Shown here piece by piece: positions 1 through 13,348 of a DNA stretch of 64,000 bases (positions are counted from its first letter, which is position 1; every line of letters starts with the position of its first letter). Both the position numbers and the translations under genes were made by a program. Source of the stretch: Pseudofabraea citricarpa. Taxonomy: Eukaryota > Ascomycota > Leotiomycetes > Helotiales > Dermateaceae. The notes under the pieces are model-generated. The model had not been told where the DNA came from. It searched no databases and saw nothing but the letters and a program-made list of their open reading frames with translations. The DNA lies in assembly GCA_029641185.1 (NCBI GenBank), contig JAPWGK010000022.1, positions 434,001 to 498,000 on the forward strand. The letters are read 5' to 3'.

Positions 1-3000
1 GCGTTTTGCGTTTCTCACGGCACCGAGTCCACGTTTGAGCATTTACCGGTTGTTGGTTGACGCTTCTCATCGCCTTGGTTTGATCTGGCGCGCGCGAGTA
101 ATGAAGCTGGACGGGCCCAGTTCGTTCGTCCCTCTCGTCCCATCTTGCGTGATGCTTGATGCCCTCACTCACTTCACTTGGTTACCGGTAGGTAGACTTT
201 GCGAGTTCCCATCGCCTATCAGATGCCCACTCTGGGTGCTGCAACACGACGTCTAGCTTGAGTTATCCTCTGTCGAGTATGGTATTATACAACAATGGGC
301 GCAGCTCAGCTTCATGGCAGTCACAAACATGAAAAGTTTCATTGCAGGCCGGCAACTTTCTTCTTCGAACGTCTGTCTCTCTCCCCTCCGTCTCGGTCGC
401 GTCCTTGTTTTACCTTGTGCCTTCTTGCTGCCCTCCGCTGCCCTCCGCTCTCGCAGCTATCTGTCTCTCTGTCACATTTTTCATCTCATCTCATCTTTCT
501 TCGGTGGCGCTGCGTGTGTCACGCATACCGGTACTCACCGGCCCGGCATTTCACGTTTCCCCTTCTTCGTTTGCTTCGCTCGCAAGGAAAAGAAACTTCT
601 ACCGGTACCTGTGTGTTGGTACGGTTTCTTGTCATGTGCGTCGGATGGCTGGCGTGTTGGGTGTTGCGGATCTGATGTGGGTGGATGTGAATGTGGACGT
701 GGGCGTGGGCGTGGATGCGGATATGCTGTGCGACGGTTACGCGAGCTACGGGGAACCATCGAAGAGAACCTTCGGCGGCCAACTCCAACTCCAACTGTTC
801 AGCGCTCACCGACTACGACTACGACTACGGCAGATGCGATGTGAGGGAACAATGGGGAGGGGGGGAAAAAGAAACCAGATGTGATAGATCATCTGCAGAG
901 AATTTTTTCCCTTCCCTCTCTCGCCGAGTAGACGCAAGGTGCCGTCCATCACACCGACTCGATTTTTCCTTTTTTTCTTTTTTGTCTACCTCACTTGCGC
1001 TCTTCTCGGTTCCTGCTTTCTTCTCTTGCGTTTTTTTGTTTCTTGCATTGCATATATCCGCTGTACGGAGAAGGCGTCTTTCACACCTTCACTGTACGCG
1101 AGATGGATGTCACACGATGATGGTCTCTCTCGCGCGCATTCTCCTGTCTCCTTTCGGGCGCATCAGGAGATTTTTATTTCGTGCTGCCTCTTGGTCTACG
1201 TGTACCTGCATGTACCTGTACATCGTAGCGACGGAGGAAACACCATTTGTGAAGCGTGTGCGTGGGATGCGTGATCAAGCGACACATTTCAATGCGATGC
1301 AGATGCGCTACGACTTTGAAATGTGATGTGACGAGATGAGATGAGGTACCGATCACATCACACACATACTGGACTCGACGTGCCTCTCTTACCAACACAC
1401 CAACACACCAACACGTCCGTATCTCTGTATCTCACCACCATGATTCAATATCTGGTTCCTGGCCAGACCAGACTGGACTTGGTCTGTGTGTTTGTGGGGA
1501 AGAAGAGCCATTTTTCCTTTTGATTTCCCTCGCTCAACCGTTTCGGTAAAAATGAGGTGGGGGGTCTCTCTTCCCTTCGATTCTCGCCGCTCTCTCTCTT
1601 TGCGCTCTGTTCTCTGTCCACTGCTCATCGTGCTCGCTCCTGTCAGAAGAAGAGAACGGAGCCGTTCATCTGTTGCGGTCGAATTCGAGCACGTTGAATC
1701 CGTGCAAGTGTACGTGCGTGTCGAGGTGGTTGGGCGGCGGCGGCGGCGTGCGGTGTCTCGACTCTGGACTCCTCTAGCGGTCAATGATCCCACGTTCCTG
1801 AAGATCATCAACCTTAAACAAAATCAAATGCTACGCAACCGCGGCGATCATCACTCGGAGCTTCATGTTTAGAGACGTTCAATCTCAACTACAATACCAC
1901 CTTGAGGATCTGCCGGCACTTGCTTGTTAGTCCGTTGGCGTTTTATTACTTTCTGCCTGCTTTGCCGCTCGACTTTCTCACTAGTTGACAACGTAAGGCA
2001 GAGAAAGGGACAGAAAACCGTGCCTTGCTCTAGTGTAGTGCTGTCTAGAGATCCGCCCTTCGCTCCAATTGATTGTCTATGCCTCCTCTCGAGTCTACTC
2101 TCCTCCTTCTACAATCTGTCCAGTCCGTGCAAGTAAAGCCGTAGACGAGGCTAAGCCTACGCTCAAGCTCAGGAACAGAACAACGCCACAAGCGACGGCC
2201 TCCCCAAATGACCATGGAACCAAAATAGCACCTCATTTCTCCCAAGGCAGAGCGGAATGGTTACATTACATTACCAGACCCAGAACGAGGTCTCCTCGCT
2301 ACCAGTTCTGCGCATCGTGGCTGGGTGGTAACTTGTAAGAAAGTCGACGGCGTCCTCTTGTTGCATACCGGTGGCGTCTGCCAGACATGAAGGCATCTCC
2401 GTGGCATGGCAAGGTAGCTAGAAGGTCAAACGTGGAGATTGTTGTCCTCTCATATCGGCATCCTCCTTGTACGCAGCTTCAATACGACTCTATCCTACTC
2501 GGGGGTCCCTATTACATGGCCAGCAGGGATAACTGTAATACCGAAGATCTCGGCCGCCCGGGTCATCCCTTCCGGGTAGCTCTAGCACAGAGTGAGATCG
2601 CCTGTTCTAGTTGCAGATCTCTCTACGCGCACCCTCTCTCGCAAGTCCAGTCAGTCAACTATTGGACCTGATCTTCCCATTCAGAAACCGGCGACTGAGG
2701 AATGTGTAGGTTTGTGATTTTATTTTCTTGCTTTCGCGATATTGCCATTCTCACCACCACGGCCGTTCGATGGATGACTCGCCGCGCGCTATCATGCACC
2801 AGTCATCCTCTGCCGGCTTTCTGACTTAGCACAGCTCTCTTAACCTCTCGGGGGCTACAGCAGCGTTCCGGGGTTTAGTGAGGCACAAGCGTGTATGCTC
2901 AGCTTTCCCCTGTCTGAGCATTGCCGCACCTTGGGCCTTGCACGCCACGAAGGAAGATAGGAGAATTCTTTTTCTCTTTCGGTCCTGGTGCATTGCATCC

Positions 3001-3860
3001 ATAGTGCATGAACGGTGCCGTGCAAAAGAAAAGCACCACAAGAGGGAAACGTTAGACAAGCACAGAAAAGCCTCCTAGCCTCGCTTGGCAGCAAACAAAG
3101 AAGAAGTGCAAAATCCCATGTTCCATGTATTATGCTCAAGGTCTTGGTATTATCCGGGGAAGGCGGAAAGCGCACAGTAGCGGGTTTTGTTTTGCTTGCT
3201 GCTTGCTGCTTGCTTCTTGAAATTCGAACTACAGAGTCGGAAAAGAGTTTCAGCTTTTTGCTTTGCCTTGTCTCTTCCTTGGTTCCTTCTGATATGCTGA
3301 CTCTTCTTCTTTTTGCTTTGCCTTGCCTGGCCTTGTACACCTTGCTCGCCAGAGACGCTGCTGGCCTGCATATTCGTCTAGCGCCATAGGAGACTTTATT
3401 TCCCCATGCCATCCACCACCACGGCCGCCACTGGCAATGCTTACAGAAAGTCTGGCCTGCATGAAATGACAAATATCTTCCAGCATGATCCCGCAGTCGA
3501 CAGACGATCGAGCAGGACAACATGACCGCGTTGGGTTGAAACCCAACCAGTACCTTACCATTCATTGCCTCCGCATAGCCCAGAGAGAAAAGCCGTTGTT
3601 CTCCAAAGTCTCTCCGGACGTGCTCTAGCCTGTACCTGTACCTTACTTTGCTGTACCTCGTACGTCTGCAGGCGAGCTAGATCAAGCTGAAAGTATCGCG
3701 GAGGGGGGGTCGTGATTGGAGACGAGGGCATATTCGGTAGAGGGAAGCCGAGCTCCCCTCCAGCCTCGTGGCTCATGGCCTCAACAAACCCCATGAATAA
3801 TCCTTGCGAAAATCACCGTCGGCTCTTCCGCACAGATGATTGAGTCGAAGCGATGTCATC

Positions 3861-3907
3861 GTCGACCTCGACCTCGACCTCGACCTCGACCTTAACCTCG
3901 ACCTTCG
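3861..3907. repeat. CTCGAC hexanucleotide repeat
   Basis: Five to six tandem CTCGAC units with one variant (CTTAAC). It would read as an alternating Asp-Leu run in one frame, but no gene surrounds it. Confidence 0.9.
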
Positions 3908-4862
3908 AGCCCGCGAGAGCAATCAGCCGCCGTGGTTGCGACGATGTTCGGTTCGCTCTAGAACCTTTCCTTCCTCACTCCTACTCACCTTCCCTTTTTA
4001 CCTTTTGGCCCTCTCTCCTCTCCTCTCCGCATGATTCACGAACGTCAGACAAGAGAGAACAAGTCGGATGCTCCGGATGGGATACTTGCACAATGCCGTG
4101 ATCTCTGCGTAGCGCCGTGTACCGACCTCTGCTATGTTCACGTACATGCATCATACCTGCTCCAAGTGCCGCCGTCAGCAAATTCGCCCCGACGTTGGCA
4201 GCTCTGGTTCGCAGCTCGGCCATGCAAGTACGTAGATATAATCTTGATGGCTCATGTACTGTAATGGGCGTGCATTTTGATTTTCTCCGACTTTCATGCG
4301 CGAGGCGTAGTGTAGTGCAGTGTACCTAGTGTGGTGTGGTGCAGCTTACGGTAGTGAAATGAAGAGAGAGTTTTAACTCCGACTGACTAACTGAAGACTT
4401 TCTCGCTTTCTGTCGCATACCGTCGCCTCTCGCACTCTATTCCACTCAACTCAGTCGCTCAGTCTTGTCATGCAAATAAACTCGGCGAGCAAGAAAAACC
4501 CAAGAGGCATAGCTTCAAAGTCTCTTTTCGGAGTTAATCTTTGTCTCTCATCATCTCTCTCCTCTCACTGCTGCTGTACGTAGCACCAGGCTCTAGCTCG
4601 TCGTCCTAAGGCAAGAAGCTTTGGTGGAAAAAAACCTTGGAAGAAAGGTGCAAATGCAAATGCCTCCGCCACGTGCAGGTCGAGGAAGCTAGTCATTGAG
4701 CGAAGCCGATTTGCTGAGGGCCTGATGATGGTTTGAAACTACCCGTATCCTCGTCGTCCTGACGGGTCTGGGTTTCAGCAGCGTAGTATTCATCTCTGTT
4801 GTTGTTGGCTTCCCGCTTCACGAAGAAGGCTACGAGTCAAGCTAGCTACGAGAGAGGTCTAG

Positions 4863-4916
4863 AGACACACACATACGCACATCCACATAGGCACACGCAC
4901 ATCCACACACACTCAC
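4863..4916. repeat. CA-rich imperfect repeat
   Basis: Imperfect (CA)n with embedded GCACATCCACA duplications. It is a simple-sequence tract in non-coding DNA. Confidence 0.8.
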
Positions 4917-5012
4917 GGCTTGCCTTTCCCGGAGCCTTTCGCCCTTCGCCTTTCTTGCCGCCGCCGCCGTGTGCCATACCATGCTATGCCATGCCACGCC
5001 ATGCTATGGCTG

Positions 5013-5034
5013 AGGTACCTAGGTACCTAGGTAC
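5013..5034. repeat. Palindromic AGGTACCT tandem repeat
   Basis: Three overlapping copies of the self-complementary word AGGTACCT joined through CTAG. The whole stretch is palindromic and could form a small cruciform. Related GTACCT words recur across the gene deserts of this window. Confidence 0.85.
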
Positions 5035-6780
5035 ATTAGCTTCGCCAGCTTTGTTTCTCTCTGGAAATGCAAATCGATGTCGGTGGGTACCTTCCTCTCC
5101 CTCTTGAGTCATGAGAGAGGCATCTAGAGAGGAGAGGGCCCTCATGTCATCACGTCGCCATTAGCGTTAGTGTTGTGCAATTTTCGCATCACGAGTCTGT
5201 GTAAATGACCTTGTCGGAACCCTCTCCTCTCCACTTCCATCGCATCACACCCACCCAGCAGGAGGAGAACCTTAATGCTGTGCGCTTGGCCGGGGCCAGA
5301 CGCTAGAAAGTATAGAGACAAAAATCGGCAGCGCGGTACAGTAAGTAGAGAAAGGTTTGGGTGGGTGCTGGGCTTTGGTCTCTCGTTAGTTCTGGCCCAC
5401 GCACTACCTACACCACAACCACTCCACTCCATTGCGGAGGATGAACAAGCATATCACGGCGACGGAAGAGAAAGCAACGAACGGTGGGACATCAAAACGC
5501 CGTGTGCCCTTACCGATTCCTCATGTACCTGTTCTCAGGCACAGGCACAGGGACAGAGAATACGAAAGGAGCTAAGGAGAAAAGCCTTGAGTAGTGAGTA
5601 GTGAGGAGAGAAACGTCCCGAGAATTCCACTGCCCCGTTCTTGGTTCTGATCTGGAGTCTTGGGTGGAATGGAGCTGAGGGAGCGAACGGATGATCTTGA
5701 TGTGATGTGATATGATGTGATGGATGGGAGACGGCAGAGATGGTGAGATGGTGAGGTGGATGGTGTGGTGAGATGGTCTGTCTGTCTACTGTACCAGAAA
5801 CCTGAAGCTATGCTGTGGATTTGCAAGCCAAAAATAATCCCCCCACACGCGCCGTCCTTGTGACCTGTACCTACATGTACCTGCACTCGAGAGAATCTAA
5901 AGTGATCACCATGCATCTGCTGCTCTGCTCTGATGTACCTTGCCTTAGGTAGCTCCTGGGCCTGGGGTCTCGTGTAGGTCATGTGCACAAACACAAACTA
6001 CATGTCATGATAATAATAATGATGGAGATGGTGATCCAGATAGTGATAGAGATGATTGATGCTGGTGCTGGTGCTGATGCCGATGGTTAAACGAGCCTCG
6101 AGACATTCTTCCATGGAGTTTGCCGTTCGTCCCTCTTTTCTCGTCGTTTTATGATATTTGTTCATCTGCTGCATCGCAAGTGCCGAGATAGACAGATTCA
6201 GTTTTGTTTGTTTGTTTGTTTTTGGTTGTGCTTCTAGAATCCCATGTCTTGTCTGCTCGTCCTACCTGCTCGTCTATCCGCTACGTGGTTTAATTCTGAT
6301 GCCGGGAAAAGAGGCTCAAGAATAAGACGAAATGGGATGGGATGAGATGAGATGAGATGATGCACATTTGACTGTGAGAAGTTTCCCACGCTCACTCTTC
6401 CTCTCTCTCGGTACCCAAGATCAAGTATCGGCGTCATTGATTCAGAATCCCCAAGTGGGATGGGGAATCCTGCCTTCTCTGTGCCGAAGATTCGATCCTT
6501 CTTTCTTTTCTTTCTCGCGCCCCAAGGAATACAATCTATTCACAACAACCGTGGCGTCACCTGGTCGCACTCTAGAACGGGGAACGCGCAATACGAACCG
6601 AGACGACACTCGATTATGTGGGCGGTAGCAGTACATGGTGTCGTGTCATATCGTGGCGGAATTCCTTCCTGTCTTTCGTTCGTTTGTTCGTTCCTTCTTT
6701 CGTCCTTCCTTGCATGAGTGTATACGAGGTTGTTTTCTTCTGTCTCTGTTTCGTGCCCACGCGAGCACGGGCATTACCGT

Positions 6781-6804
6781 GAGCATGAGCATGAGCATGA
6801 GCAC
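6781..6804. repeat. GAGCAT hexanucleotide repeat
   Basis: Four tandem units of GAGCAT, the last one diverged to GAGCAC. It is a simple repeat in non-coding sequence. Confidence 0.85.
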
Positions 6805-7243
6805 GAGCTTGTCATTGCTGTGGGATGTGATGTTTTGTTTCTCATTCAAGTCATGAGATAGATGTTTGTTTCTACGGGTCCTCGATCGAGGCACTAGCGA
6901 GTCAACTCAGTCTCGGTCATTCTTTGAGGTATCGACACGGCAAGGGAGAGAGAGAGAGAACCAAGAAAAGAAGTCTCCTTCCCTTGATCGACTCGATATG
7001 ATCCCAGAAGCAGAGCAGGTTGCGAGGGCAGAGTCAGAAAAGAAAGACACGCCGAGTGGGATGCCATGTCTTGAAGAAGAATTGCACTATCCGGAAATAA
7101 GCACGCCGCATCCTCTCATTTCCCTCTCGTCGTCGTACGGGCACTGCGTTGCATGAAGGTCTCGATTAAGAGATGGCCACGCAACGCACGTGAAGGAGTT
7201 GTGGATTTTCTTTCCCAGCTGAGCTTGTAGTGCAGTGCAGTGC

Positions 7244-7271
7244 AGCAGCCAGCCAGCCAGCCAGCCAGCAG
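7244..7271. repeat. AGCC tetranucleotide repeat
   Basis: About six AGCC units follow a short TGCAG repeat. This is microsatellite sequence. Confidence 0.85.
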
Positions 7272-7331
7272 CATCGATCCAGCTGGAGGGAGATCTGGTT
7301 TGGGAACTTGTTGCGAAATGGATCTTTGCGC

Positions 7332-7359
7332 TGTGTGTGTGTGTGTGTGTGTGTGTGTG
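7332..7359. repeat. (TG)14 dinucleotide microsatellite
   Basis: An uninterrupted TG run of about 14 units. It gives a false Thr-His run on the complementary strand. Confidence 0.95.
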
Positions 7360-7447
7360 GTATGATCTGAGATGGCGGTGAGATGTCATGCCAGATGGGA
7401 GATCGATGTGTGATGATGTCTGCATCTGTCTCTCCCTTGTAGTATAT

Positions 7448-7657
7448 CTGAAATGGTCCATCTGCCGCGTTGGTATCCAACCTCATCCATTGAAAAGTGC
7501 ACTTTCGGTAATGTACGTCATCTCGAGTCTCTCTGTCTTCAAGATGCTGCATCTGAAATGGCTTTTCTTTCGGCATCAATGTCATCCAGTGAAAAGTGCA
7601 TTGGATGTCTTGCCTAGGATGTGCGTCACTCCGAGTCCCATCTCCCTTCCAGTCTTT
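7448..7657. repeat. Imperfect 105-bp direct duplication
   Basis: Two diverged direct copies start with CTGAAATGG at 7448 and 7553. Both carry a CATCCA(T/G)TGAAAAGTGCA block about 45 bp in and a CGTCA(T/C)TC(T/C)CGAGTC block about 70 bp in. The period is exactly 105 bp, so a minus-strand frame shows a matching 35-residue periodicity. A weaker partial copy may precede it (7390-7447). I see no sign that it is translated. Confidence 0.75.
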
Positions 7658-10400
7658 CCACACATACCCATGGAAGGAGAAGGCATTGTTGCATCTGAAT
7701 CCGAATCTGCATCCGCATCTCCATCTCGCTATGAGCGGCTATCTCAAAAAGAATTGCCATACCCATAGGCATAGCTCGTCAGGAAAAGAAAGAAAATAAT
7801 CTTGGCTCTAACTCTGGCGTTATGCACGTTATGCTCGCAAGTCCACGTTCACACCACCATCCCTCTCTTGCGTATTCTGACATCTGAAAGATATTTCTTG
7901 TACGGTGGGCGATAGCTACCTGCCACTGGCATATGATCCCGAGTGCCAGGTCCCAAGTACAAGGCCATGCAGCTCAGCGGTGCAGAATCATCAGGTCACA
8001 GTGACCTGCCGTGTGGCATATGTTCTGGTTCACGACCAGGGTCGGTATATTAACAACACGATACGATGCTGCATACAGTCTCACAAGATGGGGAAGCTAC
8101 CGTGGCGTGGGGTGGAGAAGGCAGAGGAAAAGGAAGAAGAGATCCGTCTCTTTTCTTTTCTTTTTTTCTCTCTGGCTCATCCCTCGCTTTTCGCTCGAAC
8201 CGAAAAGAGAAAAAAGAAATCACTCTCAAACCCCCTTCCCCAATCCCCTGCTTCAATCCTCGTGAACTGCACGATCCTGCAGCTCACGATGGAAACGGGA
8301 ATGGGTCAAGCCACTTAAGAACATGGATGGCCATGTCGAAATTCTCATCAGAAAAGCAAAGAAAGGGAAGAAAAAGAAAAGAGAGCAAGACAACGAACGG
8401 CGGGAGACAGGTACCAGGGGGGAGGGTCGAATAAGGACAAGGGCCAGGAGCCCATGCAAGATGCAAGCAAGCCAGATGCAGAGAGACAAGGACTCGCCCC
8501 GAAGAGAGCAGAAGCAGAGTTGCTTTTTCTGCTTCTTGTTGGAATGACATGATGTGATATGACGGAGAGACCCAAAAGAATCCAACGGCTTTTTCCCTCT
8601 TCTTTCTTGGGAAAGGCGCGGGACGGGTACGGGTACAAGGGACGGCGGGCGGGGGGCAGGGACAGGGACAAGGACCGAGATCAAAAGAAAAGAGATGAGG
8701 AAATCAAACCAGCCAACAAAGACAACCCTCCTCCCCGGGTCCGGAATCTCGCGTCCCACTCGCCTGTAAATGCGAGATGCTGCACCACCCTGGATGACAG
8801 AAGATCCCCGATCTTGTCAGCGCCCCCCTTGTTTTTTTCTCTCTTGGATAATTGCTTCTGCGGAACGAGCTAGCTTTGTGAGCCGGTTGAAGCTGGCTTT
8901 GTGAGATCTGATATCGTGTAGAAACCAGAGATAGAGATAGAGATCGTGAGAACAGACTCTCGCGTGGAAGCAGGAAGGTCCTCGCCTATTGTCTGCGAGA
9001 TGCTGCGGGAGCCATGTCTCGTTATCGATGTCCTGATATTCTTGTCTTGTCTGCAGATCATTTGTTTTCGTTTTTCTTCTTCTTCCTTTTCTTATTGCTT
9101 CTTCGCGCTTTCATCGGTAGTGGCGGTAATGGCAACGGTAACGGTAACGGTGAATTACCGGCAAGATTTTTCCTTTTTCTGTTTTGCACGACGTGGCAGT
9201 TTCTTTTCTTTTCTTTTCGAAGGAACACGCAAACAAAACATACATGCAGTGAATGCATACTGCAATGCAGGACGTATTTGTTCATTTCTTCCTTCAGCTC
9301 TCGAGAAAGCAGAGAATAAGAAATAAAATACCTCAAGCCCCCAACTCTCTCTCGTTCCCGAAACGCAAAGACTTTCCAGGTTTCGGGTACAGGTTACGAT
9401 TTCTGGCTTGCGTCGCCTTGCGTCGCCTTGCCGCGGCGGGCTGCGATTGACCTGCTTTGCTTTTTCCAATACAACGGTACGCGGGTGCGCCACGCAGGAC
9501 CAGAGATGAGTAGAGCCAGAGAATTAATTGGGGGGAGGCGAGGCGGGGTGCGGGTGTGGGTTGCGGGAATGGCGGGATCTGTCTTGTGTCGATATGTTGT
9601 TTATGAATAGATGAGTTTGATATTACTGATTTCCAGCTTGCGGGAGGTGAGGTGAGTTGATCGACATTACAGCGACGACGAGCTGCACCACGTTCCTAAA
9701 TCGTCAGCTCGTATCCATTAATCAATTTATGATTATTCCTCCCTATTTTTTGGGCGCATTTTCTCTTCCCACTCAACCTCCTCCTCGGCCGAGATTTCCG
9801 CCATGGAGGATCCTTTTTGTTGTTGTTTTTTCTTTCTCTCTCATCCCAGCGCAATGGAACCCCGTCGGAAAGCCGATATCAGATATATTGCATATGCAAA
9901 TCCCAACTCGCAGCAGCCAATGTGTGAACTCTCCCATTTCCCGTCGCTACGCGCGGCAGATGCAATATAGGGGAGGGAAATAAACAGACGCTGTCGTACT
10001 ACTGCTGCATCCAGCCGTGACACAGCTGTAGTAGGAAGAGGAGGAGTAGTGACACAGTAGATGCATGGCGGGAACACGCAGCCAGCCAGCCAGCTTAGCC
10101 AGCGGTCTCCTGCTCCCGCTCCCCCCGAGACATGGGTATATTTTCAAGGCTGCGCACAGCTTTCTGTCACATATCAGCAAGCGCATCCTCTTGCCTCTCT
10201 CTCGCGTACTCGCGATCGCTGGGCGTAGAAGAAAAAAGGAGGGTGAGGCGTCAAGATATGCATGTGTCGCTGGGTAGATAGGTCGGTGTGTTTGAGAAGA
10301 GCACGCGTGAATCGATCGAGCCTTTTCTTTTTCTTTGTCTTTTTTTTTGGGGGGGATTTTTGTGCTTGATGAATCGTGAGCTGTGTACCAGCTAATCAAG

Positions 10401-10609
10401 ACAAAGAAGGAAGGAAGGAAGGAAGGAGAGATCTTGAAGCATTGAGCTAAGCGGAGAAGGCTCCGGGAGTTGTTGCAACCGAGGATGGAAGGAAGGAGCG
10501 CATGTATACGGAGGTACCTATGTACGGTTGAGAAACGCGATAAGATAAGATTCCTTAGTAGCTATAAGTCGAAGTAGAGGAAATACTAGAGACCCTTTAA
10601 GATTTTATC

Positions 10610-10642
<33 letters not shown>

Positions 10643-11430
10643 AGTCAAATAAAGTTTCAAGTATCAGATACTCACCATGCTGAGAAATGTGAAGACAGAA
10701 AAAGAAGCAAACAAAGTCTTAAAGAGAGCTGAGTGAGGGGACACACGACAGTCAAAAGATTGTAGTTCTCAAAATCATATTCGTCCCTCTTAGAAAGAAC
10801 AATCATTTCTTGAATATTATATTTCCGGTGTAGACTTGTTAATTTTGAACTCGAAACGTGGTTATTTTATTCTTTTAATCAAACAAACTCGAAAACTCTT
10901 AAAAGGCCAAAAGAAAATAAAGAAACCCCAAGTCTTTTATTTTCCAAATACATTCAAATCAAGTAGAGCGACCTTAAAAATCAACCGTCTTATGATATCT
11001 CCGACTTCTCCTTTCGCTAGATTTATTTCTTACTCCTTAACTCTTAAGCGATCTCCATTTATTATCTCTCCCTCCAAACAGACCAAGTCAAGTCAAGTTG
11101 ATAACCCCAAATCAAGCTCAAGTTACACCAAGCAAAAGAAGACTCATGAATCAAATCTTTTTATAATGTTTTTTGCATTTCTGATTTTCTATATTTTTTT
11201 CTGTTACTTTAATCTCCCGCCAGCCATTCTTTCTCTACTCGAGATTCGTGAAAACTCCTCGTGTCCCGTGCGACCCAATTCCGTTCCCAAGGTATCAATC
11301 AAATGAGGTGAGCTTTTCTCGACGCCTTGCAAGAACTCCACTCGCTCCAAAACAGAAGGCCCAAAACGCCTACCCAATAAAAAAAAGGTTCCAAACGCTA
11401 TGCTATACCTCTTTCCACCTGTCTCCCACC
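10401..11430. other. AT-rich intergenic stretch with GGAA and GA repeats
   Basis: The composition changes here to AT-rich sequence. A (GGAA)5-6 tract lies at about 10406-10427 and a (GA)14 tract at 10611-10639. The single longer open frame (10836-11306, +) is Lys/Ser/Phe-rich with no recognisable domain, and I regard it as chance. The right end must contain the 3' UTR and polyadenylation region of the minus-strand LRR gene ending at 11431. Confidence 0.6.
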
Positions 11431-13348
11431 TCACCGCTTGAACATATACAGCCCATACATCCCACCGACTTCAGCATGCGCCACTGGGACCTTGCGCATC
11501 CCCCAGAACGTGGCGCCGAGTTTCCACGACCTCGCACCGTCATCCTTCTCCGACCCATCATCTCGAACCAACCAACCTCTCCTGCCGGCATCCTTAAGAC
11601 ACCACTTGACTCGCTTGAGCGCGCTCTTGCCGCCCTTCTCAAGCTTCTCGTACACGGTAGGATGGACCTCTAGAACCTCTAGGGGAGTTGTGAAGCCCGT
11701 CAGGATATGGCATTGTGTTGAGAAGAGCGTGCTCAGATCGAGATCGATGGGGCCAAGATCCGAGATGTCGAGGTACCGCAGCGAGTGCGGGATCCAGCTC
11801 ATCTGGGTCTCGAGTGGAGAGTCTTCGGATGGTAAGAGGAGGGAGGAGATGTCGCAGAGTTGGAGATTTCGACCTAGACCGAGTTCTTCGAGATGTTTTG
11901 TCAAGGGGATTAAGCGTGGGATGTGGATCGTGTTCATCTTGCTCCCCTTCAAGTTGAGAGAGCGTAGCGTGGATGGCAAGACACCCAGGAGAGTCGTGAT
12001 ATCTTCGCTGGATAACATCTCGTGCGATTTGCTGTCCATCATTAGGTTGAGGTAGATCAAAGTCTTGGCTGCTGGATGAGTACTGAGGAAGTCTACAACC
12101 GTACTTCCAGAGAGATATCCGCACTTTGAGAGATTCAGGTGTGTGAGCCGTGCCGTAAGAGGGATAGATTTCAAAGCTGAATCGGTGATGCGGGTATGTG
12201 CTACATCGAGATGAGTGAGTTGAGGAAGTAGAGGGAGTAGCGTATCGAAGATGGACGAAGGTAGAATCGCACACTCATGCAGCGACAGCCGAGTGATGGA
12301 TAACTCATCTGGTAGTGGTGACGATAGGACAGTCGTGAATGCATTCCGGAATGAAGTCGATGAACTGGCGCAGAAATCCAAGCCTTTCAACTTCGGAAGC
12401 CCGAAGAGGAGTTTCTGAAGTACGCCCACATCTAACTCATCATCGATGTGTTCCTGTGCGAGGAATTCTCGCAAGTTCGGTGTCAGTGACAAGCACTGTA
12501 AGAGGGTGGTGGGTGTCAGGTTCTGAGTTTGTGCTCGCTCTCGTGCAGTCTGACCTGCTCCTGTCGGATTGAAGTGGGAGAAGTCCACCCGGCGTACAAT
12601 CGTGCCAAGAGAGGGATGGTCTGCAACGTGAGTGAGGAATTTCCGGAAGATGCGAGAGTGAGGAATGGTGATGTGGTTGTATAGCGTCGCCAGAGTAGCA
12701 GCATGGAGTCCACGTGATGTCAAGAGGAGTGACATGAGATCAATATTGCGAGCAGTAAATCCGTTTGGCGGGATATCCTGAGCGAGCAGATCAATGATGG
12801 AACCTGCACCTGTTAGCTTGCCCTCGCTCAACAACACCGCAACCCCACGTACCGAGTAGTTCCATAGGCAGACTCTCCATGGGCGACAATCCGACCTTGC
12901 TCCTCTCCTCCTTGACAACATCCTTTCTCAAGACCTCCTTCCTCGTCTCCCATTCCCAGCCGCCCGCCAGACTCCTCAGATCACCAGAACTCTTGCTGAC
13001 AATCTTGCCACCGAGACTGATCTGCTTCCAGCCTCTGAATCCCTCGCACGGACAGACAAAGCCGTGCAGAGAACTGTGCGTGTTGGAGAGCGGCAACATG
13101 ATCTTGCTCTCATCCGTGGGCGTCGTCACGCCTGGCGACGGAGTATCATCAATAGCCTCGTCGGAATTGTCCAGCTGGTTACGGAGGTAGGACGACGTCT
13201 TGGAATCGGTGAAGGACTGGGCCACGCCCGAGTGGTTCTCCTTGATGCTGGAGAAGCTGGCACGATCTATACGGTCCAGGCTGGAGGGAATGCGAGGCGC
13301 ATCACCATTGATCTTGGATCTCTTGGGCAGCATGTTCGCGATGGCCAT
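11431..13348 (-). CDS. F-box-like leucine-rich-repeat protein
   Basis: Two exons, 12853-13348 and 11431-12803, separated by a 49-bp intron (GTACGT..GTGCAG). They join in frame through a Gly codon and give about 622 residues. The start is the ATG at 13348; the longer open frame upstream has no ATG. The N-terminal ~150 residues are low-complexity with a short aromatic segment. An F-box-like stretch follows directly across the splice (LPMELL then SIIDLLAQDI). After it come leucine-rich repeats over roughly residues 250-480 (for example LTHLDVAHTRIT and LTHLNLSKCGYLS). This is the layout of fungal F-box/LRR adaptor proteins that present substrates to SCF ubiquitin ligases. The F-box match is weak, so the ubiquitin-ligase role is inferred. 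No specific orthologue is recognised. Confidence 0.85.

Larger units (their letters stand above)
1..10400. other. Gene desert, low-complexity intergenic DNA
   Basis: I find no convincing gene here. Open frames are short, overlap on both strands and consist of biased residues (S/R/L/H runs) produced by pyrimidine and purine tracts. The DNA is dense in CT-rich stretches, (TG)n, (CTCGAC)n, (AGCC)n and ATGAGATGAG-type microsatellites, and in repeated AGGTAC/GTACCT words. Base composition is mixed rather than AT-rich, so it does not look like a heavily mutated transposon. The nearest gene on the right points its 3' end this way. The stretch could therefore be the promoter or long 5' leader of a minus-strand gene beyond the left edge, but that is inference. 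Confidence 0.6.

Noticed and set aside
7166..7663. 165-codon minus-strand frame with internal repeats
   Set aside because: The repeats come from the 105-bp DNA duplication, and part of the frame translates a (TG)n microsatellite into Thr-His. No independent coding sign.
11438..12055. 205-codon + strand frame
   Set aside because: It is antisense to the leucine-rich repeats of the LRR gene and has no features of its own.
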